A DNA stretch of 64,000 bases, from contig JAFWYA010000071.1 in the NCBI GenBank assembly GCA_017517815.1, positions 1 to 64,000 of the forward strand, written 5' to 3'. The position numbers and the translations under genes were made by a program. Shown here piece after piece: positions 1 through 8,805 of this stretch (within the stretch, counting starts at the first letter, position 1; every line of letters begins with the position of its first letter). The notes beneath the pieces are model-generated. The model ran no database searches and was not told the origin of the DNA. It was given only the letters and a program-made list of their open reading frames with translations. Origin of the DNA: Clostridia bacterium. Lineage in GTDB: Bacteria > Bacillota_A > Clostridia > Christensenellales > Aristaeellaceae.

Positions 1-765
1 GAAAAGCTGTTTGTGGCTGATGAGGTCGTGCCTGTCTATTCCCATGTGGACCGCATGGTAACGGTTGGCATCATGCCTGTCAGCGAGAAGGTATCGCTGG
101 ACAAGGGGATCGATATCTGGGCCAACTTCGGCACCCATTTTTTCCTGGAGCGACGCGAACTGGGCATGTTCAACGTCGGCGGCGAAGGCACCGTCACGGT
201 GGATGATGTTGTTTACGAGCTGGGCTACAAGGATTGCCTTTACATCACCATGGGTGCAAAAGAAGTGTTTTTTGAAAGCAAAAACGCTGATGTTCCTGCC
301 AAGTTCTATATTGTATCTGCTCCTGCACACTGTAGCTATGAAACAAAGCTGATCAAAATCGCCGATGCAGCCAAAAAACCGCTAGGCGCGTTGGAAACCA
401 GCAACAAGCGCGTGATCAATCAGTTCATCCATCCTGATGTGCTGAAAACCTGCCAGCTTTCCATGGGCATGACGGTGCTGGAACCCGGCAGCGTTTGGAA
501 CACCATGCCGGCTCATACTCATGAGCGCCGCATGGAGGTGTACTTCTATTTCGAAGTGCCTGAAAACAACGTGGTTTTCCACATGATGGGTGAAGGACAG
601 GAAACCCGCCACATTGTCATGCAGAACGAGCAGGCGGTCATCAGTCCCAGCTGGTCCATCCACGCTGGCGCAGGCACCAGCAATTACACCTTTATCTGGG
701 CCATGGGCGGAGAGAATCAGGCGTTTGACGATATGGATGTCATCCCCACAACTGAATTGCGCTGA
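1..765 (+). CDS. kduI: 5-keto-4-deoxyuronate isomerase, 5' end missing
   Basis: Isomerises 5-keto-4-deoxyuronate (from unsaturated galacturonate) to 2,5-diketo-3-deoxygluconate in pectin breakdown; cytosolic. The protein matches KduI nearly throughout: FLERRELG, the cupin block HTHERRMEVYFYF carrying Zn-binding His/Glu, HNEQAVISPSWSIH-like block (here QNEQAVISPSWSIH) and the FDDMD end. The reading frame is open from base 1 (EKLFVADE...), which aligns with an internal part of E. coli KduI (278 residues), so about 25 N-terminal residues lie outside the window. The GTG at base 13 is an internal Val codon, not the start. A strong hairpin follows at 848-897. Confidence 0.95.
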   Translation, partial: EKLFVADEVVPVYSHVDRMVTVGIMPVSEKVSLDKGIDIWANFGTHFFLERRELGMFNVGGEGTVTVDDVVYELGYKDCLYITMGAKEVFFESKNADVPAKFYIVSAPAHCSYETKLIKIADAAKKPLGALETSNKRVINQFIHPDVLKTCQLSMGMTVLEPGSVWNTMPAHTHERRMEVYFYFEVPENNVVFHMMGEGQETRHIVMQNEQAVISPSWSIHAGAGTSNYTFIWAMGGENQAFDDMDVIPTTELR

Positions 766-847
766 TGGGATCCGTCACGCTTTCGAATGGTACTTTTACT
801 TTTTTTAAAAGTGTTTCGAATAGGAAACATTTTAGCATTAGTTCTCA

Positions 848-897
848 TTAATACAGAAAACGCCTGCTCACCTAGATGCAGGCGTTTTCTGTATTAA
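848..897. terminator. Bidirectional terminator, 20-bp stem
   Basis: A perfect 20-bp inverted repeat (848-867 with 878-897, 10-base loop) lies between the convergent kduI and acyltransferase genes. A-rich and T-rich ends allow intrinsic termination in both directions. The stretch 766-847 holds no gene that I can see. Confidence 0.9.
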
Positions 898-926
898 AAA
901 AATTTTCCCTCTCCATTCAAACTGCT

Positions 927-2096
927 CTAAGATTGTTTAGTTAACTTCTTTTCAATATATTGGGCCATTTTAATTCCAGGCAGGTTAACTGATTTGTGTA
1001 CCAACATTCCGATAAGGAAAACTGCAATATAGGAACATAGAAAGGCAATCATCCTCGACCAGTTATAGGAGATATACTGATTGACTGCCAAAAAAATGTA
1101 ACTTGAAATTGTACCCAAAACAAAAAGATGCGACACATAAACGGAAAATGATATCTTACCTATTTTTCTTAATATTTTAGCATTCAGCAATTTTTGAAGC
1201 CACTCGGACCGAGTAATGACATAAAAGAACATCGCAACCCCCAACACAAGGAAAATCAGCCCGGCATGATCGGTTATCCGGCAGATAATGTTAAACGGTT
1301 TATAATTATGCACCGGATAAATTGTTATCAATACTCCTGTTACAAGTATGGCTGCATGCGCAAGCGGATGGCGAAGCCATTGGGGAATGGGCTTTCCGTT
1401 TTTTTCAAAATCGATCATCATCAAACCGACAACAAAGCAAATATGATAGCAATGATATGCATCTTTTGTGATCAGAAAGAGAAGAACGCCTGTATAAATC
1501 AGATGCCGTTTCGCAAAACCTCCAAAAATTCCCAATAGTGCCATGACCAAAAAAGTACCTGATAGTTCATACTTTATCGTCCACAAGGATATATTGTAAG
1601 AATAAGGTAATTCCTCACCAGCAAAAATACCCCAAAAGCCATTGTAAATCGCTTCCGACAGATTTGGTTCAAACAGCCAAAACCTGTAATTAGGATTCAA
1701 TAGATGTGCTCTTGTAAGAGAAAATCTGACAATCAGATAACCAATCAAGATGGATACTGCGCACGGTAATACGAGTGTAAAATATCTGCGAATACCCGTG
1801 CTGAGCAATGTGCGTTGTTTGTTTTCACTCGAATAAAAACGGTTTCCCACCAAATAACCGCTTAAAATAAAAAACAAAACGACTGAAAACTGTCCATTAA
1901 GCAAAAACTGTATCGGTGCGTGCAAATATCTGACAAGCGGAAAGGTATCCGATGCTTTTTCAATCAAAGTATATAAGTCAAATAGAGAGGCTGTATGGTT
2001 GTTCAGTACGATCAATGCAGCTAAACCTCTAAGTCCATCAATGTAGTTAATTCTTCCCTTGTCGGAATCACAAGGGTTTACGGTTGATGCCTGCAT
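927..2096 (-). CDS. Acyltransferase family 3 membrane protein (OafA/YrhL-like)
   Basis: A 389-residue polytopic protein of the acyltransferase-3 family, which moves acyl groups (often acetyl) onto cell-surface polysaccharides or glycolipids across the membrane. The N-terminus has the family signature YIDGLRGLAALIVLNNH, whose last His is the expected catalytic residue. About ten hydrophobic segments follow, and the length is normal for a protein without a fused SGNH domain. The ATG at 2096 has AGGAGGGG a few bases upstream. It appears monocistronic, between the 848-897 terminator and an extended -10 promoter near 2135. The acceptor substrate cannot be told from the sequence. The gene is more AT-rich than its neighbours, as is common for surface-modification genes. 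Confidence 0.88.
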   Translation of the reverse strand: MQASTVNPCDSDKGRINYIDGLRGLAALIVLNNHTASLFDLYTLIEKASDTFPLVRYLHAPIQFLLNGQFSVVLFFILSGYLVGNRFYSSENKQRTLLSTGIRRYFTLVLPCAVSILIGYLIVRFSLTRAHLLNPNYRFWLFEPNLSEAIYNGFWGIFAGEELPYSYNISLWTIKYELSGTFLVMALLGIFGGFAKRHLIYTGVLLFLITKDAYHCYHICFVVGLMMIDFEKNGKPIPQWLRHPLAHAAILVTGVLITIYPVHNYKPFNIICRITDHAGLIFLVLGVAMFFYVITRSEWLQKLLNAKILRKIGKISFSVYVSHLFVLGTISSYIFLAVNQYISYNWSRMIAFLCSYIAVFLIGMLVHKSVNLPGIKMAQYIEKKLTKQS

Positions 2097-2131
2097 TCTC
2101 TGCCCCTCCTGCTTATCAGTATATTTCGGTT

Positions 2132-2140
2132 ATTATATCA
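2132..2140 (-). promoter_or_regulatory. Extended -10 promoter of the acyltransferase gene
   Basis: On the minus strand TGA-TATAAT, an extended -10 element, lies about 35 bases upstream of the start codon. No good -35 hexamer is seen, which fits an extended -10 promoter. Confidence 0.55.
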
Positions 2141-2190
2141 CAGCGCATATATTTCCTCCAAGGCTTTCCAAAAGAAAAGCTTTACCTCAT

Positions 2191-2226
2191 AAAACGAGGG
2201 AGTCGGTTTTCCTTCTCCCTCGTTTT
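2191..2226 (-). terminator. Terminator of the beta-mannosidase gene
   Basis: A 12-bp stem (2191-2202 with 2215-2226) ends in a T-run on the minus strand, directly after the stop codon of the GH2 gene. Confidence 0.85.
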
Positions 2227-2243
2227 GCATGTCCCTCTTCCAA

Positions 2244-4706
2244 TCATTTTTCAAGATCATATACGCTGCGCACGCGTACATTTGCAGCATTTCCACGCAG
2301 TATACGCACACGCTTCTGTCCAGGATTCATGTCAAAGAAGTTATCGCTGAGCAGCATATCGGGATCATCGCTTTCTATGCACACGAAACGTGCAAAAGCA
2401 TCCGCCTTTACAATGATCTCGTCACCATTCCCCTCTACCGAAAGCTGAGGATCTGTGAACTCAAAATGCTTGGGTGCACAGAACAGCACGCACCCTTCGC
2501 TGACGGTTTTGCCTTCAACCTCATAGGAAAAGCTCAGATAATGCCCGGTGGTACGCGCTTCAGCAAAAACAAGCCTGTCAAGCCATACAGAGTTCAGTGC
2601 AGGGACATGCAGACTCTGCGCGCCTTCGCGCACAATACTGCCGTCAGCTGTACGCAGCGCCCACTTGACCAGACCTTCGACGTCGTTCATAGTCTCGTTG
2701 GTCACATTCAGGCGCGCACTGCATTCAACGGGCTTGCGGATAAAATCGATGACATTGGGCTGCTGTGTCAGTTCGCCTTCTTCCTCACAGGAGATCATCA
2801 CCGGTGCAAAGAAACGCTTTGCAGCATAATGCATCGCCTTCCAGCGACCATAGTAGTCGATGGAGGCCCACGAAGCAACAGGCCAGCAGTCGTTCAGCTG
2901 CCAGATGATCGCGCCCATGCAGCGGCCGCGGTTACGCCTCCAGTGCTCCACACCGTAGCGGATGGCGTCCGCCTGCAGCAACTGAGAGCAGTACAACAGA
3001 TTATCAAAGGAATTGGGATATTTGTACGTCTGCGCCAGATAGGCCAAAATATTACCATTGGCTGCCTTGTTGCGCTGATGGTACTCCATGATGCGCGAGA
3101 ATACATTGCGGTCTTCAGGCAGCGTAAAGCTTTCGACCGTTTTCAAGCACGGGAAGGACTGGAAGCCAAACTCCGACGCATAGCGGAAGAAGAATTTGCG
3201 GTAATCGGTAAAGGGCTTTTTGCCGTGCCATACCTCCCAGTAATGCACGTCTCCCCTGTTTTCAGCATTGGGATCGTCAAAGTTGCCGCCGGATGAAGGT
3301 GAGGCAGGCCACCAGAATGTCTGCGGCGCATGCTGCTTGACAACAGAAGGCAGCACGTATTCAAACATCTTTACATAGTCGGCATAATGATGATACTCCT
3401 TAGGCCCCATCGATTCCATATCACCCATTACGGTGGTGCGAAGCGCCTGGCCCATGAACATTTCCATCTCGTTATTTCCGCAGATCAGCGCAAGAGAAGC
3501 ATGGTGACGCAGGCGTTTGACATTCTGCTCTGTTTCAATGCGGATGCTTGCGTCAAACTCAGGCGTCATGTCGTAAAATGCGCAGGCATACATCAGATCC
3601 TGCCATACCATCAGGCCAAGCTCGTCGCAAATATCATAGAAAAAGTCATCTGGATAATAACCACCGCCCCAAATGCGAATCGAGTTGAAATTTGCAAGCT
3701 TTGCGTCCTCCAGCAGTCTGCGGGTGCGTTCGGGCGTAACTCGGCTGATAATGTTATCCTCAGGAATGTAGTCAGCTCCCATGGCAAAGACCTTCACGCC
3801 GTTGACAATGTGGCAGAATTCCTCGCCCCACTCATCCTTTTCGCGGCTGATGGAAAGCGTACGCAGGCCAATGCGGCGCTGCCACACGTCCTGTTCCACG
3901 TCGGCAGCATATACTGTGACCTTCACCGTATACAGAGGCTGATCCCCATATCCGGCGGGCCACCACAGCTGGGGATCCTCGATCATGATCTTTGCCGTTT
4001 CATCCGTATGATGATCCAAAACATATGTTTTTCCGTCAGGAGATGTAACCACAGCGCTCCAGCTGTCTGCATGCCCGTCCACTTCCGGAGTCAGGCGCAA
4101 TGTAACCTTGCCCGGTTCATGCTCCTGCCACACCAGCACGCTTTCAATATGCGCTTCATCAACATAAAGCAGCTCAATGTCACGCCAGATACCGGCATCC
4201 GGAAGTCTGGGACCCCAATCCCATCCAAACATACAGTGTGCTTTACGAATATGCTGAAAACCGGGAATCGCATCGTCTGAACACCAACCAGGGCTTTGGT
4301 CATAGCGTTTCAAAGCGTAGTCAATGGGTGAGTCAAAACGGATAAGCAGTTCATTTTCTCCTGCTTTAAGGAAAGGCTTGACATCCCATATCCAGGTGAT
4401 GTGCATGTTGTCGGCATATCCGACCTTTTTACCGTTAATGGTGACATGAGCCAGCGTATCCAGCCCATGGCAGCGCAGTATGATGCGTTTTGCTTCAACG
4501 CTGTCCAGTGTAAATACGCGGCGGTATTCATAGTCATTCTTCAGCAGTTCAAATGCCGCCAGTTCGTTATCGCGCCAGAAAGGGTCCGGCATGGTGCCGT
4601 CGCGCATCAGATCGGCATATACAGAACCGGGTACAATGGCATCATGCCACCGCTGTTCACCGCATTCTCTCATATGCCATGATCCGTTTAAAGAGATTTT
4701 TTTCAT
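2244..4706 (-). CDS. GH2 beta-mannosidase
   Basis: An 820-residue glycoside hydrolase family 2 enzyme predicted to release mannose from the non-reducing end of beta-1,4-manno-oligosaccharides. It has no signal peptide, so it acts in the cytosol on imported sugars. It shows the N-terminal sugar-binding jelly roll (GLDTLAHVTINGKKVG, about 81-96), an immunoglobulin-like domain, then a TIM barrel with the acid/base in GNNE (Glu413) and the nucleophile in SEFGFQ (Glu512). RIWGGGYYPDDFFYDICDELG is typical of the mannosidase branch of GH2 rather than the galactosidase branch. The ATG at 4706 is preceded by AAAGGAGG. It is divergent from the MATE gene. The beta-mannosidase specificity comes from family resemblance. 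Confidence 0.9.
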   Translation of the reverse strand: MKKISLNGSWHMRECGEQRWHDAIVPGSVYADLMRDGTMPDPFWRDNELAAFELLKNDYEYRRVFTLDSVEAKRIILRCHGLDTLAHVTINGKKVGYADNMHITWIWDVKPFLKAGENELLIRFDSPIDYALKRYDQSPGWCSDDAIPGFQHIRKAHCMFGWDWGPRLPDAGIWRDIELLYVDEAHIESVLVWQEHEPGKVTLRLTPEVDGHADSWSAVVTSPDGKTYVLDHHTDETAKIMIEDPQLWWPAGYGDQPLYTVKVTVYAADVEQDVWQRRIGLRTLSISREKDEWGEEFCHIVNGVKVFAMGADYIPEDNIISRVTPERTRRLLEDAKLANFNSIRIWGGGYYPDDFFYDICDELGLMVWQDLMYACAFYDMTPEFDASIRIETEQNVKRLRHHASLALICGNNEMEMFMGQALRTTVMGDMESMGPKEYHHYADYVKMFEYVLPSVVKQHAPQTFWWPASPSSGGNFDDPNAENRGDVHYWEVWHGKKPFTDYRKFFFRYASEFGFQSFPCLKTVESFTLPEDRNVFSRIMEYHQRNKAANGNILAYLAQTYKYPNSFDNLLYCSQLLQADAIRYGVEHWRRNRGRCMGAIIWQLNDCWPVASWASIDYYGRWKAMHYAAKRFFAPVMISCEEEGELTQQPNVIDFIRKPVECSARLNVTNETMNDVEGLVKWALRTADGSIVREGAQSLHVPALNSVWLDRLVFAEARTTGHYLSFSYEVEGKTVSEGCVLFCAPKHFEFTDPQLSVEGNGDEIIVKADAFARFVCIESDDPDMLLSDNFFDMNPGQKRVRILRGNAANVRVRSVYDLEK

Positions 4707-4735
4707 TTGCTAACCATCCTCCTTTGCTGATCGGC

Positions 4736-4764
4736 TTTACATTTTCTAAATGTTATTGTATTCT
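4736..4764 (+). promoter_or_regulatory. Promoter of the MATE gene
   Basis: TTTACA (4736-4741), a 17-base spacer and TATTCT (4759-4764) lie about 33 bases before the ATG at 4797, in the 90-base gap between the divergent GH2 and MATE genes. Confidence 0.6.
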
Positions 4765-4796
4765 TATGCCAAGAAACACATAAAGGAACCATCATT

Positions 4797-6125
4797 ATGA
4801 CGCTTGATATGACAAAAGGAACACCATGGAAGCTGTTGCTGCGCTTTGCCCTGCCGCTAATGCTTTCTTCATTGCTGCAGCAGTTCTATACCATGTGCGA
4901 CAGCATAATCGTAGGCAGGCTGCTGGGTTCTGAAGCCTTTGCAGCCATTGGCTCAGCTTCAAACCTCAACTGGTTTCCTCTCAGCATGATTTCGGGTGCA
5001 GCTATCGGCTTGGGCGTAGCGCTTGCACAGCGTTTCGGCGCAAAGGATGAAGAAGGCCTCCGCCATTATTTTGCATCGTCCATATTGCTGAGTATGCTGT
5101 TGGGTTTCCTGCTTACAATTGTTGGAACGCTGACCGTGCGGCCATTTCTGCATCTGCTTCGCACACCTACAGAACTGATGGAATATGCATGCCGTTATCT
5201 GCGCGTGTTGTGGGCCGGTCTGTTCATTACAGCTGCGCTAAATATTCTGACGTCTGCGCTGCGGGCGGTCGGCGACAGCCGTACGCCGTTTGTTGCACTG
5301 GTAGTGTCATCAATCATCAATATTCTTTCGGACTTTGTGCTGATCCAGCACCTTCACATGGGTGTGAAAGGCGCTGCAGCTGCTACGGTTCTGTCACAGG
5401 CAGCTGCTGTTGTGTGGTGCCTGCATGCAATTATCTGCAGGACAAGCATTCTTCCAAAGCGCAGACATTGGAAACCGCAAAAGCCCGTTGTGAAGGAACT
5501 GCTTCGCCTCGGCATTCCCTATCTGCTTTGCCAAGGCGTAACCGCCAGCGGCGAACTTTGGATCCAGTCGGCTGTCAACGCCTACGGCGCCCTTTACGTT
5601 ACAGGGGTTACAGCGGCAAGACGTCATTTCAACCTGCTCTATGTTGTGGGTAATGGTCTGGAAGGCGCGCTGGCTACATTCACCGGGCAGAATTGGGGAG
5701 CAAACGAAAAAAAGAGGATCATTCATGGAACGCGCACAGCCGTTGCGCTGGGGATAGGATCATCCGTTGCAACTGCCGTATTGGTGTGCCTGTTTGCCGA
5801 GCCGCTGATCCGCTTCTACATTCCTCACAGCAGTGTTGAAACCATCGGAATTGGAACTGCTGCTTTGCGCGTCGAGGCCATTTTCCTGCCATTCCTGTAC
5901 CTGCTTTGCGAATATCGCGCTGCCATTCAGGGAATGGGCAATGCCATTCTGCCAATGCTGTCAGGTTTCCTGGAACTGCTGATACGTCTGCTTTGCGCAT
6001 GGCTTCTGCCTGTTGCTGCGGGAAGAAGTGGACTGTATTTCACCGACGGATTCACATGGCTTATCACCATGCTGATGTTGCTGATCTGCTATCAGGTCCT
6101 TCGTAAAAAACATCTGACAGTATAA
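4797..6125 (+). CDS. MATE family efflux transporter
   Basis: A 442-residue inner-membrane exporter with 12 predicted membrane segments in two homologous halves. MATE proteins couple Na+ or H+ entry to export of cationic drugs or metabolites. The N-terminus (MTKGTPWKLLLRFALPLMLSS followed by LQQFYTMCDSIIVGR) is typical of the clostridial NorM/DinF-like group. AAAGGAA lies 8 bases before the ATG. It is divergent from the GH2 gene and ends at a strong terminator. The substrate is unknown, and nothing nearby ties it to the sugar genes. Confidence 0.92.
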   Translation: MTLDMTKGTPWKLLLRFALPLMLSSLLQQFYTMCDSIIVGRLLGSEAFAAIGSASNLNWFPLSMISGAAIGLGVALAQRFGAKDEEGLRHYFASSILLSMLLGFLLTIVGTLTVRPFLHLLRTPTELMEYACRYLRVLWAGLFITAALNILTSALRAVGDSRTPFVALVVSSIINILSDFVLIQHLHMGVKGAAAATVLSQAAAVVWCLHAIICRTSILPKRRHWKPQKPVVKELLRLGIPYLLCQGVTASGELWIQSAVNAYGALYVTGVTAARRHFNLLYVVGNGLEGALATFTGQNWGANEKKRIIHGTRTAVALGIGSSVATAVLVCLFAEPLIRFYIPHSSVETIGIGTAALRVEAIFLPFLYLLCEYRAAIQGMGNAILPMLSGFLELLIRLLCAWLLPVAAGRSGLYFTDGFTWLITMLMLLICYQVLRKKHLTV

Positions 6126-6133
6126 TGCACCAA

Positions 6134-6172
6134 GCCCGCCGGTTCAGAACCGGCGGGCAATTTGTTTTTTTT
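6134..6172 (+). terminator. Terminator of the MATE gene
   Basis: An 11-bp GC-rich stem (6134-6144 with 6148-6158, loop CAG) is followed by a long T-run reaching the stop codon of the convergent GH3 gene. Confidence 0.92.
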
Positions 6173-8438
6173 ACGCCTGATTGATCATTTCAACCATGCC
6201 TGCAAGCTGATCGTAGGACAGTTGACCGCCCGAGAAGCTGGCTGCGCTGCGCAGCGGCATATAGCGGATCATGGCCTCCATCATATCCTTGGAAATCGCG
6301 CTGGAAGCAGTATCGCTTTCACTGCTCATACCCATTGCCTGCATCACGCCATCAATCAGCGGCTTGAGAACCGCCATGGCCTTGGGGCTCTTCATCAAAT
6401 CGAGGAAAATGCTGTCCACCGTGAAATGCACCGGCAATTCGACCGTGCTTTCAACAGTGACTTTTTTGCCAAGGACCACGTCGCGGCTGGAACGGCAGAT
6501 TTCGATGGTGAACTCGCCCGTTTCAACATGCCAGTCGTTGAGCTGTACATTCCAGTAGGCGAATGCGCGCTTGTCCAGTTCAAATGCAACTGTCTTCGTC
6601 TCGCCGGGAGCCAGTTCAACCTTTTCAAAGCCCTTGAGTTCACGTACAGGACGGAATACCGTGCTCTCGCAGTCGCCCACGTAAAGCTGAACCACTTCCT
6701 TGCCCGCAACGCTGCCTGTGTTGGTTACGTCAACCGTCACTTTCAGCGTATCAGTATCCTTAATGCTTTCGGCATCCACACAAAGGTTGCTGTATGCAAA
6801 GCTGGTGTAGCTCAACCCATAGCCAAACGGGAACAGCACATCCATCTTCTTTTTGTCATAATAGCGGTACCCGACAAATACACCTTCATTGTAGACGGCC
6901 ACATCGCCCTCGCCGCCATAGCTGAGATAGCTGGGGTTGTCCTCCAGCTTATGCGGGAAACTCTCTGGCAGGCGACCGCAGGGATTGACCGTTCCCCACA
7001 GCACATCCTTCGTTGCACCGCCGACAGCCTGACCGCCCAGATAGCCTTCGATCACAGCCTTTGCAGCGCCGATCCACGGCATTTCCACAGGAGAACCATT
7101 ATACAGCACAACGATCGTGTTCGGATTTGCCTCGGCCACACGCCGGATAAGCTCCACCTGACAGGCAGGCATGCGCATATGGGTGCGATCGTAGCCTTCA
7201 GATTCAAAGCTGTCAGGAAGACCCGCAACGATAACCGCCTTATCAGCCTTGGCCGCTACAGCAACCGCTTCAGCAATCAGCTTCTCATCAGGTTCTTCCG
7301 TCACGATATCATAGCCCTGTGCGTAAGTAATCTCCGGCACGCCTTCGAGTGCATCCATCAGGCTTTCGACCTTGAAGCAGTTGATGTGGCTGCTGCCGCC
7401 GCCCTGGAAGCGCGGTTCTTTCGCAAACTTGCCGATAACAGCAACGCTTTCGCCCTCTGCGATGGGCAGAATGCCGTCGTCATTTTTCAGAAGCACCATG
7501 CACTCCGCAGCCAGCCTGCGGGACAGCTCGTGCTGAGCCTCCATATCCCATTCGGTTTCAGGCTTTGCATTGTCCAAATAACGCTTGTGGATGGTCAGTA
7601 TGCGTTCAACAGCAAGGTCTACATCCTTTTCATCCAGCAAACCTGCCCGCACGGCATCGACCACACGCTTGTCGTTAGCGCCGCCGGAAGAGGGCATTTC
7701 CAGGTCCAAACCTGCATGAACGCCTTTTACACGATCGCTTACAGCGCCCCAGTCGCTCACAACATAGCCGTCAAAGCCCCATTCTCCGCGCAGAAGATCG
7801 GTCAACAGTCCGCGATGCTGAGAAGCATATTCACCGTTGAGACGGTTGTAGGAACACATCACCGTCCACGCCTTGCCTTCTTTGACAGCACTTTCAAAAG
7901 CAGGATAGTAGATTTCACGCAGCGTGCGCTCATCCACCACACTGTCGGACGACATGCGGCGATTCTCCTGACTGTTAGCAGCAAAATGCTTGACGCTTAC
8001 GCCGATGTTGCGGCTCTGCACACCTTTGATCAGGCTGGTGGACAGCTGAGCAGCCAGATAGGGATCCTCGCTGAAATACTCAAAGTTACGGCCGCACAGC
8101 GGGGAACGCTTGATGTTGACAGCCGGACCAAGATTCACAGCAACCTGTTCGTGCTGGCAGGCGTCGCCTACCGCCTCGCCGATCTGGCGCAGCATGTCAC
8201 GGTCAAAGCTTGCAGCGCTGGCGCATGCCGTAGGCAGACACACTGCCTTGATGCTTTCATTCACACCCAGGTGATCGGCCTGTTCGTCCTGTTTGCGCAA
8301 ACCGTGCGGTCCGTCCGAAACCATAACTGACGGAATACCCAGCCGCTCGACCGGTTTGGTATGCCAGAAATCCAGGCCGCTGAGCAGCGCCGCTTTTTCT
8401 TCCAGAGTCATTTCAGATACCAACTTTTTGACATCCAT
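6171..8438 (-). CDS. GH3 beta-glucosidase
   Basis: A 755-residue GH3 enzyme hydrolysing terminal beta-linked glucose (or xylose) from oligosaccharides. No signal peptide, so intracellular. Order: (beta/alpha) barrel with KHFAANSQENRR (about 150-161) and the nucleophile Asp229 in YVVSDWGAV; alpha/beta sandwich (about 310-540); fibronectin-III-like domain (DVTNTGSVAGKEVVQLYV); and a C-terminal helical tail of about 80 residues often seen in clostridial GH3 proteins. The start is the ATG at 8438, which has GAGGTG 7 bases upstream; the longer in-frame start at 8486 has no ribosome binding site. It is divergent from the Opp-type importer, so it probably processes what that importer brings in. Confidence 0.92.
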   Translation of the reverse strand: MDVKKLVSEMTLEEKAALLSGLDFWHTKPVERLGIPSVMVSDGPHGLRKQDEQADHLGVNESIKAVCLPTACASAASFDRDMLRQIGEAVGDACQHEQVAVNLGPAVNIKRSPLCGRNFEYFSEDPYLAAQLSTSLIKGVQSRNIGVSVKHFAANSQENRRMSSDSVVDERTLREIYYPAFESAVKEGKAWTVMCSYNRLNGEYASQHRGLLTDLLRGEWGFDGYVVSDWGAVSDRVKGVHAGLDLEMPSSGGANDKRVVDAVRAGLLDEKDVDLAVERILTIHKRYLDNAKPETEWDMEAQHELSRRLAAECMVLLKNDDGILPIAEGESVAVIGKFAKEPRFQGGGSSHINCFKVESLMDALEGVPEITYAQGYDIVTEEPDEKLIAEAVAVAAKADKAVIVAGLPDSFESEGYDRTHMRMPACQVELIRRVAEANPNTIVVLYNGSPVEMPWIGAAKAVIEGYLGGQAVGGATKDVLWGTVNPCGRLPESFPHKLEDNPSYLSYGGEGDVAVYNEGVFVGYRYYDKKKMDVLFPFGYGLSYTSFAYSNLCVDAESIKDTDTLKVTVDVTNTGSVAGKEVVQLYVGDCESTVFRPVRELKGFEKVELAPGETKTVAFELDKRAFAYWNVQLNDWHVETGEFTIEICRSSRDVVLGKKVTVESTVELPVHFTVDSIFLDLMKSPKAMAVLKPLIDGVMQAMGMSSESDTASSAISKDMMEAMIRYMPLRSAASFSGGQLSYDQLAGMVEMINQA

Positions 8439-8607
8439 GTTTTTCACCTCAAGTTTCAATTGGCACAGAATTTGAATTGTGTACATAAAGAACGCATCAA
8501 ATGAAAGATGTATATATATTTCGCTTTATACATTTAAATTCCTTTATTAACTTTTTTTAGTTCAATGTATATTCATGGTATTTTATTGGTGTTTTGTGGG
8601 AAAGCAA

Positions 8608-8636
8608 TTGACAAAAAGTCCAAACTGTATTATGAT
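8608..8636 (+). promoter_or_regulatory. Strong promoter of the Opp-type ABC operon
   Basis: TTGACA (8608-8613), exactly 17 bases, then TATGAT (8631-8636). Transcription should begin near 8643, giving a leader of about 160 bases before the binding-protein gene. Confidence 0.88.
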
Positions 8637-8655
8637 GAAACCACTTACAGAGAAG

Positions 8656-8702
8656 TTATAAACCATAGTTAACAAACCTGATTTTTTATAATTGGTTTAT
8701 AA
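8656..8702 (+). repeat. Inverted repeat in the operon leader (possible operator)
   Basis: TTATAAACC (8656-8664) and GGTTTATAA (8694-8702) form perfect 9-base arms separated by 29 bases, just after the predicted transcription start. It could be an operator pair or an mRNA stem. The regulator is not in the window. Confidence 0.5.
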
Positions 8703-8805
8703 ATTTTACCCTGTTTCGTTTAAAAATACCCAAACAGATTCTCCCGGCTTCAGGTCGCGTTAGTGGAGCCGAGAAAATAAAAAAAGGAAGGATGGAACCT
8801 GTACA

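Larger units (their letters stand above)
8439..8805. other. 367-base divergent intergenic region
   Basis: This AT-rich control region lies between the GH3 and importer genes. It carries the strong rightward promoter at 8608-8636 and the inverted repeat at 8656-8702. I find no convincing leftward promoter and no small gene. Confidence 0.7.

Noticed and set aside
13..15. GTG as start codon of kduI
   Set aside because: The frame is open upstream and the residues before it (EKLF) align with the interior of KduI.
6162..8330. 722-residue open frame opposite the GH3 gene
   Set aside because: The GH3 frame has clear catalytic motifs; the opposite frame has none and no ribosome binding site.
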